Assembly (NCBI RefSeq): GCF_037095755.1
Contig: NZ_JBAWKJ010000001.1
Span: 434,001-498,000 of the forward strand
Source: Sphingopyxis sp. CCNWLW2
Lineage (GTDB): Bacteria; Pseudomonadota; Alphaproteobacteria; Sphingomonadales; Sphingomonadaceae
DNA length: 64,000 nt
Direction of reading: 5' to 3'
Shown here piece after piece: positions 56,950 through 64,000 of the stretch (positions are counted from its first letter, which is position 1; every line of letters starts with the position of its first letter). A program made the translations under genes and the position numbers. The notes under the pieces are model-generated. The model was given only the letters and a program-made list of their open reading frames with translations, was not told the DNA's origin and searched no databases.

Positions 56950-57840
56950 TCAGACGCGTTCTTTCAGCACTTCGGCGAGGGTCGAGCCGAGTTCCGACGG
57001 GCTCGCCGACACCTTGATGCCCGCGGCTTCCATCGCCGCGATCTTGCTTTCGGCGTCGCCCTTGCCGCCCGACACGATCGCGCCGGCATGGCCCATGCGG
57101 CGGCCCGGAGGCGCGGTGCGGCCCGCGATGAAGCCCGCCATCGGCTTCTTACGGCCGCGCTTCGCTTCGTCGATCAGGAACTGCGCCGCCTGCTCCTCTG
57201 CGTCGCCACCGATCTCGCCGATCATGATGATCGACTTGGTCGCCTCGTCGGCGAGGAAGAGTTCGAGCACGTCGATGAAGTTGGTGCCGTTGACGGGATC
57301 GCCGCCGATGCCGACCGCGGTCGTCTGACCCAGGCCGACGTTCGTGGTCTGGAACACCGCTTCATAGGTCAGCGTGCCCGAGCGCGAGACGACACCGACG
57401 CTGCCCTTCGAGAAGATGCTGCCGGGCATGATGCCGATCTTGCATTCGCCGGGCGTCAGGACGCCGGGGCAGTTCGGACCGATCAGGCGCGATTTCGAAC
57501 CCGACAGCGCGCGCTTCACCTTGACCATGTCGAGCACGGGGATGCCCTCGGTGATGCAGACGATCAGTTCCATCTCGGCGTCGATCGCCTCAAGGATCGA
57601 GTCGGCGGCGAACGGCGGCGGAACATAGATGCAGCTCGCGGTCGCGCCGGTCGCGGCCTTGGCTTCTTCAACGGTGTTGAAGTTAGGCAGGCCGATGTGC
57701 GTCGTGCCGCCCTTGCCCGGGGTCACGCCGCCGACCATCTGCGTGCCATAGGCGAGCGCCTGTTCGGTGTGGAAGGTGCCGGTGGCACCCGTCATCCCTT
57801 GCGTGATGACCTTGGTATTCTTGTCGATGAGGATGCTCAT
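56950..57840 (-). CDS. sucD: Succinyl-CoA synthetase alpha subunit
   Basis: 296 residues from ATG 57840. CoA-binding [59 protein letters not shown], and the phosphohistidine motif [20 protein letters not shown]. With SucC it makes succinate and ATP/GTP from succinyl-CoA. The beta-subunit gene sucC, normally directly upstream, is absent; an inverted repeat occupies the 123-bp gap to mdh instead. Confidence 0.97.
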   Translation of the reverse strand: MSILIDKNTKVITQGMTGATGTFHTEQALAYGTQMVGGVTPGKGGTTHIGLPNFNTVEEAKAATGATASCIYVPPPFAADSILEAIDAEMELIVCITEGIPVLDMVKVKRALSGSKSRLIGPNCPGVLTPGECKIGIMPGSIFSKGSVGVVSRSGTLTYEAVFQTTNVGLGQTTAVGIGGDPVNGTNFIDVLELFLADEATKSIIMIGEIGGDAEEQAAQFLIDEAKRGRKKPMAGFIAGRTAPPGRRMGHAGAIVSGGKGDAESKIAAMEAAGIKVSASPSELGSTLAEVLKERV

Positions 57841-57861
57841 GCGCTTCGTTCCATTTCTCGT

Positions 57862-57956
57862 GCCCCTGCGAAGGCAGGGGCCCATCTCCAAATTTTTCAG
57901 CCACCCGCCGCCCGATATTTCGAGCGCAGGTGATGGGCCCCTGCCTTCGCAGGGGC
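57862..57956. repeat. Perfect paired hairpin repeat between mdh and sucD
   Basis: Two 25-base units, exact reverse complements, at 57862-57886 and 57932-57956, separated by 45 bp. Each unit is a hairpin (GCCCCTGC-GAAG-GCAGGGGC, the last two bases shared) followed inward by CCATC. Same architecture as 46095-46173. Confidence 0.88.
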
Positions 57957-57963
57957 GCAACAA

Positions 57964-59246
<1,283 letters not shown>

Positions 59247-60290
59247 ATGACGCGGGCAATCATCAGCTTCGACACCGAATTGTCGGCCGGCCTTTACCAG
59301 CGCGGCGCCGATGCGCGCGCCAATTTCGAAAGCTCGATCCTCGGCCGCTGCCGCGACGGCGATTTCGGCATCCATTTCCAGATGGACATGCTCGAGCGCC
59401 ACGGGCTGATCGGCGTGTTCTTCATCGATCCGATGCCCGCGCTCGTCTATGGTCCCGAAGTGGTCGACGCGATCGTCCAGCCGGTGGTCGCACGCGGGCA
59501 CGAGGTGCAGGTCCATATCCACACCGAATGGCTGGCCTTCGCGCGCTTCAACCCGGTCGGACGGCTGACCGGCCGCAACATCGGCGATTTCCCGCTCACG
59601 GCGCAGAAGAAACTGATCGCGCTCGCGCGCGACATCCTCGTCGGCGCAGGCGCGCCGAAACCGACCGCGTTCCGTGCGGGCAATTTCGGCGCCAACGACG
59701 ACACGCTGCGCGCGCTCGCGGCGCTCGGCTTCCGCTTCGACAGCAGTTTCAACGGCGCGTACCAGGGCCATGGCTGCGCCATCTCGCTCGACCCCGGCAA
59801 TCTCGGCATGCGCATCCACCATGGCGTGTGCGAAGTGCCGGTCAGCGGGCTGATGGACCGCGCCAGCCGCTTCCGCCCCGCGCAGCTTTGCGCGATGTCC
59901 GAAGAGGAAATGCGCGACGCGCTGGATCATAGTGCGGCGAGCGGCGCGATCCAGTTTTCGGCGTTCAGCCACAGCTTCGAACTGCTGAGCCGCGACCGCG
60001 AAGTCCCGAACGGGCTGGCGATTTCGCGGATGGAGGCGCTGTGCCGCGCGGTCGCGGACGACACGCGCGTGACCAGCGGCGGATTTGCGACTTTGCCCGG
60101 ACCGCCCGAACGCCCCGTACGGATCGGGCTCGCCGCGCCCAAGCCGCTCCGCACGCTGCGCCGGACGATCGAGCAGGGTATCGGCCACCTCGCGCACGAG
60201 GTCCGCTACGTCCGCGACCTCATTTCGGTGACGGTCAATTCGTCACGATGGGGGAAAATATTAGGCGGCGTCGTCCTGGCCGTGGCCTAG
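59247..60290 (+). CDS. Polysaccharide deacetylase family protein (NodB fold)
   Basis: 347 residues from ATG 59247 (GGGAA upstream); ATG 59229 is an alternative. NodB-like catalytic pattern: AIISFDTELSAGLYQRGADA (metal Asp), VQVHIHTEWLAFARF (His pair) and PTAFRAGNFGANDDTLRALA, plus FSAFSHSFELLSRDREV. No signal peptide, so it is probably cytoplasmic and acts on a sugar precursor or lipid-linked glycan. Its 3' end overlaps the convergent zapE by 30 bp. The flippase at the right edge suggests a glycan locus nearby. Confidence 0.85.
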   Translation: MTRAIISFDTELSAGLYQRGADARANFESSILGRCRDGDFGIHFQMDMLERHGLIGVFFIDPMPALVYGPEVVDAIVQPVVARGHEVQVHIHTEWLAFARFNPVGRLTGRNIGDFPLTAQKKLIALARDILVGAGAPKPTAFRAGNFGANDDTLRALAALGFRFDSSFNGAYQGHGCAISLDPGNLGMRIHHGVCEVPVSGLMDRASRFRPAQLCAMSEEEMRDALDHSAASGAIQFSAFSHSFELLSRDREVPNGLAISRMEALCRAVADDTRVTSGGFATLPGPPERPVRIGLAAPKPLRTLRRTIEQGIGHLAHEVRYVRDLISVTVNSSRWGKILGGVVLAVA

Positions 60291-61382
60291 CGCCAGATAA
60301 TCGTCCGACTGCATTTCGGCGAGGCGGCTTGCCGTGCGCTCGAATTCGAACGCCCCGTCGCCCGCGATATAGAGCTGATCGGGCATCGCCGCCGCGCTCG
60401 CGAGCAGCTTGACCTTATATTCGTAGAGCGCGTCGATCAGCGTCACGAAGCGCGCCGCCTCGTTGCGGTTCTCGGGCCCCATGCGCGGGATCCCGACGAT
60501 GATGACGGTGTGAAAATGGCGCGCGACCGCGAGATAATCGGCGGCCCCGCGCGCCTCGCCGCACAATCGCTTGAACGAAAAGACCGCGACGCCCTTCAAG
60601 GCTTTCGGCACGTGCAGCATCCGCCCGCCGCCGACGTCGAGCTCGAGCGTCGGGACATGCGCGCGGTCCTCGGGCGGATAGTCGGTGAGGCGGAAGAAAG
60701 CCGCCGACAGCGCCGCACTCGCGGCATCGTCGGCGGGAACGAACCAGCGCGCCCCGTCGCCCAGCCGGTCGCGGCGATAATCGGTCGGGCCGTTCAGGCT
60801 CATCACGTCGAGCCGTTCCTCAACGAGCGCGATGAAGGGCAGGAAATGCTCGCGGTTGAGCCCGTCCTTGTAGAGATCCTTCGGCGGCCGGTTCGAGGTC
60901 GCGACCATCGTCACGCCGCGGTCGATCAAAGCGGTGAACAGCCGCGAGAGGATCATCGCGTCGGCGCTGTTGTTCACGACCATCTCGTCGAACGCGAGGC
61001 AGCGCGTATTTTCGGCGAGTGCATCGGCGACGAGCGGGATCGGATCGCCGCTCTCGCTTTTCCGTACCTCGCGCATCCGCGCATGGACGTCGAGCATGAA
61101 CGCATGAAAATGGACGCGCCGCTTCCGCTGGATGGAAAGCTGGTCATAAAAGAGGTCCATGAGCATGGACTTCCCACGTCCGACCGCGCCCCACAGATAG
61201 ACGCCGCGCAGCGCCCCAGGCTTGCGACCGGCAAGACGCCAGAGCAGGCTGCCGCGCTTAGGCACCGCTTCGAGCTCGGCCTGCAACTGGTTCAGCCGCT
61301 CGGCGGCGGCGCGCTGTTCGGGATCGGGACGAAGCTCCCCCGCCGCTACAAGCGCATCATAAGCCGCAAGAACGGTGGTCAC
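60261..61382 (-). CDS. zapE: AFG1-family ATPase, ZapE
   Basis: 373 residues. Walker A G-A-V-G-R-G-K-S (65-72), Walker B-like LAFDEMVVNNSADAMILSRL, sensor ATSNRPPKDLYKDGLNREHF, and C-terminal AFG1 block RTASRLAEMQSDDYLALGHG. In E. coli ZapE is a Z-ring-associated ATPase; mitochondrial AFG1 acts in membrane protein turnover. It overlaps the thioesterase gene by ATGA and runs 30 bp into the end of the convergent deacetylase gene. Third in sdhB-thioesterase-zapE. Confidence 0.94.
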   Translation of the reverse strand: MTTVLAAYDALVAAGELRPDPEQRAAAERLNQLQAELEAVPKRGSLLWRLAGRKPGALRGVYLWGAVGRGKSMLMDLFYDQLSIQRKRRVHFHAFMLDVHARMREVRKSESGDPIPLVADALAENTRCLAFDEMVVNNSADAMILSRLFTALIDRGVTMVATSNRPPKDLYKDGLNREHFLPFIALVEERLDVMSLNGPTDYRRDRLGDGARWFVPADDAASAALSAAFFRLTDYPPEDRAHVPTLELDVGGGRMLHVPKALKGVAVFSFKRLCGEARGAADYLAVARHFHTVIIVGIPRMGPENRNEAARFVTLIDALYEYKVKLLASAAAMPDQLYIAGDGAFEFERTASRLAEMQSDDYLALGHGQDDAA

Positions 61383-61870
61383 TTGGCGCTCGCCTTGCGG
61401 ATCGTTCCGGCGAAGGTCAGTACGATATGGCTGTCGCCTTCGCCCTGCACGACAAGGCCGCGCAGGAAGATCAGCCGGCCGGTCTCGCGCACCAGCTCGA
61501 CCACGGCGTCGAGCGGCTCGCCGACGCGCCCCGCGCCAACAAACTGCGTAGACAGGTCGAGCGTCACCGAATGACCGGCGTTGAGCGAACCAAACTGATG
61601 CGACGCCGCGAACAGCGCGATGTCGACGAGCGCCAGCGTCACCGCGCCGTGGACGTTATCGCCGAGGTTGCTGTGCTTGCGTTCAGGGATCATCCGCACC
61701 CGCGCGCACGGGCGGCCGTCGGCGGTCGGCTGTTCGACGCGGACCGTCAGCGGTTCGATGAAAGCGTTGAAGCGGCTGGGGTCCTTGAGGTTCCAGCTGA
61801 CCCAACCATCCTCCAGCGTCTCCGCGCTGAAATGGTCCCGGCGCTTCGGTTCCTCGATCCCGTCGTTCAC
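61379..61870 (-). CDS. PaaI-type hotdog-fold thioesterase
   Basis: 163 residues. Hotdog motif [20 protein letters not shown] (the HGG-like catalytic segment is HGAV), then [20 protein letters not shown], and [20 protein letters not shown]. Likely hydrolyses an acyl-CoA. The GAV variation at HGG is unusual but seen in some members. Overlaps sdhB and zapE by 4 bp on each side. Confidence 0.88.
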   Translation of the reverse strand: MNDGIEEPKRRDHFSAETLEDGWVSWNLKDPSRFNAFIEPLTVRVEQPTADGRPCARVRMIPERKHSNLGDNVHGAVTLALVDIALFAASHQFGSLNAGHSVTLDLSTQFVGAGRVGEPLDAVVELVRETGRLIFLRGLVVQGEGDSHIVLTFAGTIRKASAK

Positions 61871-62649
61871 ACCTGCCGCTCGGCCTCGAGCTTCTTGATC
61901 TCGGCAATCGCGCGCGCGGGGCTGAGGCCCTTGGGGCAGGCGTTCGCGCAGTTCATGATCGTGTGGCAGCGATAGAGACGGAACGGATCTTCGAGCTCAT
62001 CAAGGCGTTCGCCGGTCATTTCGTCGCGGCTGTCGGCGAGCCAGCGATACGCCTGAAGCAGGATCGCGGGGCCGAGGAATTTGTCGCTGTTCCACCAATA
62101 GCTGGGGCAGCTCGTCGAGCAGCAGGCGCACAGGATGCACTCGTAAAGCCCGTCGAGCTTTTCGCGTTCGGCGGGCGACTGCAGCCGCTCCTTGCCGCTC
62201 GGCGTCGTCGTCTTGGTCTTCAGCCACGGCTCGATCGACGCATATTGCGCGTAGAAATGCGTGAAGTCGGGAACGAGATCCTTGATCACGTCCATCGAAG
62301 GCAGCGGGGTGATCGTGATGTCGCCCTTCAAATCCTCGATCGCGGTCGTGCAGGCGAGGCCGTTCTTGCCGTTCATGTTCATCGAACAGCTGCCGCAAAT
62401 GCCCTCGCGGCACGAACGGCGGAAGGTCAGCGACGAATCCTGCTCGCTCTTCATCTTGATGAGCGCGTCGAGCACCATCGGGCCGCATTTTTCCGTGTCG
62501 ATCTCGAACGTGTCGAACCGCGGATTCTGGCCGCTATCGGGGTCGTAACGATAGACTTTGAACTTCTTCACCGCCGCGGCGCCTTCGGCCTTGTGGACCT
62601 TGCCCGTCTTTTGCGGGCGGCTGTTCTTGGGCAGGACAAATTGGGCCAT
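61867..62649 (-). CDS. sdhB: Succinate dehydrogenase iron-sulfur subunit
   Basis: 260 residues. [2Fe-2S] ligands in [20 protein letters not shown] with the following LAC, the [3Fe-4S]/[4Fe-4S] ligands in [16 protein letters not shown] and [16 protein letters not shown]-terminal [18 protein letters not shown]. Electron-transfer subunit of complex II passing electrons from SdhA FAD to ubiquinone. sdhA, sdhC and sdhD are not adjacent; upstream is a palindromic repeat and then the divergent flippase. Downstream genes (thioesterase, zapE) overlap. Confidence 0.96.
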   Translation of the reverse strand: MAQFVLPKNSRPQKTGKVHKAEGAAAVKKFKVYRYDPDSGQNPRFDTFEIDTEKCGPMVLDALIKMKSEQDSSLTFRRSCREGICGSCSMNMNGKNGLACTTAIEDLKGDITITPLPSMDVIKDLVPDFTHFYAQYASIEPWLKTKTTTPSGKERLQSPAEREKLDGLYECILCACCSTSCPSYWWNSDKFLGPAILLQAYRWLADSRDEMTGERLDELEDPFRLYRCHTIMNCANACPKGLSPARAIAEIKKLEAERQV

Positions 62650-62741
62650 ATCGCGGGGTTTCCTTGTGCAATCGCGGGCTGACTAGACCCGATTTCAGGA
62701 GTCGACAAGAGGGTGGATGGCGTGAAATTGCGGCAAAACCC

Positions 62742-62915
62742 CCTTCCCCCTTGATGGGGGAAGGATACGCAGCCTTATCGCGCAGCGATTAGGCGAAGTT
62801 GGATGGGGGTGAGGTCTCGTCCTGATACCGTCGCTTTAGGGCGAGACCTCACGCCCACCGCTGCGACTGCCAGCAAGCTGGCAAGTCTCCCTGCCTCCCC
62901 CATCAGAGGGGGAGG
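62742..62915. repeat. Nested palindromic intergenic element upstream of sdhB
   Basis: Occupies most of the 308-bp gap 62650-62957. Three hairpins in order: CCTTCCCCC/GGGGGAAGG (62742-62764); GTGAGGTCTCG/CGAGACCTCAC (62809-62819 with 62842-62852); and CCTCCCCC/GGGGGAGG (62894-62915). The outer two resemble each other, making the whole element quasi-symmetric. No reading frame seen. The rest of the gap holds no recognised signal. Confidence 0.75.
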
Positions 62916-62957
62916 GAAGATCGCTTTCTTCCATAGCCAACAATCGCTAGGGCGGCG

Positions 62958-64000
62958 ATGATGAGCGAAAGCGCCGCCCAGCCCGCCGTTACCAGCCGCA
63001 GCGTCGCGCGCGGGCTTGGCACGACCGTGCTGGCGCGCCTCGGCGCAGTGGTCGAGATCGTCGCGCAGCCGCTTTACGTCCTGATGTTCGGCCTTGCCGG
63101 CTATGGCCTCTATGCCGTGCTGTGGGCGGCGGTGAACCTGCTCGAGAATATCTTCGACCTCGGCATGACAAGCGCCATGCAGCGCACCGTGCCGCAATCG
63201 GCGGGCAAGGCCGAGGCTGCGGCAGCGCTGCGTACCGCGATGATCTTTGGTGTCGGGCCGTGCGTCATCGTCGCCGCTCTAGTCGCCATCTTTGCTGCCG
63301 ACCTGGGGCCGCTGCTCAATGTCGCGGCGAAGGACCGCGATCTCGTCACCCCCGCGATCCGCATCTTCGTGTGGGCGCTGCCGCTGTGGGCCTTTGTCGA
63401 AATCGCGACCTCGGCGCTGCGCGCGCGCATGGTGTTCGGCGCCGAAATCCGCCTCAGGATCGTGTGGGAACAGATGCTGCGACTGGTGTTCGCGGCGCTG
63501 TTTTTCGCCGGCGGACTGGGCCTCAAGGGGCTGTTCATCGCGCATCTCTGTTCGCTCGCGATCACCGCGGGGCTCAGCGTGCGGCTGCTCGCGCGCCACT
63601 ATAGTTTCGCCGATCTGTGGCGCGGACCGTGGGCCAGCGACACGGCGCGCAACACGTTCTGGGCCGGGCTTTCGATCCTGCCGTCGAACATCATCGCCCG
63701 ATTGTTCGGCGATGCGCCCGCGCTCATCCTCAACATGCTGCTCCCCGGCGCGGCGGGCGCGGCGGCGGCGGGCCTGTTCACAATCGCGCGCAAGCTGTCG
63801 AGCGTCGTCCAGCTGGTGCGTATCGCCTTCACCTATGTGATGGCGCCCCTCGCCGCGAGCGCCGAGCGCGAGGACCGGCGGCAGGTCGCCGACATCTATG
63901 CCTATGCGACGCGGCTGATCCTGGCGATCGCGCTGCCGCTCGCCGCGGTGCTCGCCGCGGGCAGCGCGTCGCTGCTCGGGCTCTTCGGGCATGGCGCGCA
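62958..64000 (+). CDS. Polysaccharide/oligosaccharide flippase-like membrane protein, 3'-truncated by window
   Basis: Open from ATG 62958 (or 62961; AGGGCGG just upstream) to the window end, at least 347 residues, so the C-terminus is missing. N-terminal cytoplasmic stretch (SESAAQPAVTSRSVARGLGT), then about eight hydrophobic helices (for example PLYVLMFGLAGYGLYAVLWA, GVGPCVIVAALVAIFAADLG) with Arg-rich loops. The pattern fits the MATE/Wzx-type lipid-linked oligosaccharide flippase superfamily. Probably moves lipid-linked glycan units across the inner membrane. Specificity cannot be told. Confidence 0.8.
   Translation, partial: MMSESAAQPAVTSRSVARGLGTTVLARLGAVVEIVAQPLYVLMFGLAGYGLYAVLWAAVNLLENIFDLGMTSAMQRTVPQSAGKAEAAAALRTAMIFGVGPCVIVAALVAIFAADLGPLLNVAAKDRDLVTPAIRIFVWALPLWAFVEIATSALRARMVFGAEIRLRIVWEQMLRLVFAALFFAGGLGLKGLFIAHLCSLAITAGLSVRLLARHYSFADLWRGPWASDTARNTFWAGLSILPSNIIARLFGDAPALILNMLLPGAAGAAAAGLFTIARKLSSVVQLVRIAFTYVMAPLAASAEREDRRQVADIYAYATRLILAIALPLAAVLAAGSASLLGLFGHGA

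Noticed and set aside
52554..57017. Open frame of about 1490 codons on the plus strand
   Set aside because: Antisense to sucB and sucA, both certain; composition is the typical Arg/His/Asp-rich antisense shadow.

Overview
The window is high-GC (about 65%) bacterial chromosome, almost fully coding. I infer an alphaproteobacterium of the sphingomonad group, most like Sphingopyxis. The basis is the mdh-sucD-sucA-sucB-lpd block, yfgM-bamB-der, the Coq4-like, DUF2236 and DUF418 protein set, plant-type DAHP synthase, and CGTCATCCCGGCGAA / TCGAGCGAAGTCGAGA intergenic repeats. No tRNA, rRNA, CRISPR, transposase or phage gene was seen. Two genes are cut by the window: an HTH regulator at the left edge and a polysaccharide flippase at the right edge. 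REGION 1 (1-8022): an archaic (Csu-type) chaperone-usher pilus operon reads leftward as minor subunit, major pilin, chaperone, usher, tip-like subunit, small subunit. It is flanked by two paralogous regulators. The complete one is a PilZ-HTH fusion; the truncated one shows the same C-terminal layout. A perfect hairpin after the major pilin probably dampens read-through, and a terminator closes the operon. REGION 2 (8036-16058): housekeeping genes queA, a periplasmic cyclophilin, coaD, ispA, xseB, then purL and a DUF72 gene, with small membrane and exported proteins between. REGION 3 (16065-29472): an HxlR regulator divergent from a flavoprotein, a Coq4-like gene, DUF418, an Hpt phosphotransfer protein, yfgM-bamB-der-tusA-like, panB, an aldo/keto reductase-GDPD-ArsC-like operon, a cyclic-nucleotide-fold membrane protein and class II DAHP synthase. 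REGION 4 (29525-39981): M28 peptidase, CitE-like lyase, QmcA/NfeD pair, GNAT, methyltransferase, a metal-dependent hydrolase divergent from a TetR regulator, obg, MipA/OmpV, and a diaminopropionate-lyase-like enzyme with an Lrp regulator. REGION 5 (40092-51000): VOC protein, beta-lactamase-fold hydrolase, proB with an epimerase, sppA, an alpha/beta hydrolase-DUF2236 operon, a TRIC-like channel, GFA protein and M20 amidohydrolase. REGION 6 (51013-64000): the central-carbon block mdh, sucD, sucA, sucB, a small lipoprotein and lpd, without sucC; then polysaccharide deacetylase, zapE, a thioesterase, sdhB without its sdhA neighbour, and the flippase start. Several intergenic gaps carry large palindromic repeat elements of at least three sequence families. 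The points most worth follow-up are the paired PilZ-HTH/HTH regulators around the pilus operon, a TetR-type promoter/operator shared by the coq4-like and metal-hydrolase genes, the DUF2236 oxygenase operon with its operator-like palindrome, and the unknown lipoprotein inside the 2-oxoglutarate dehydrogenase operon.
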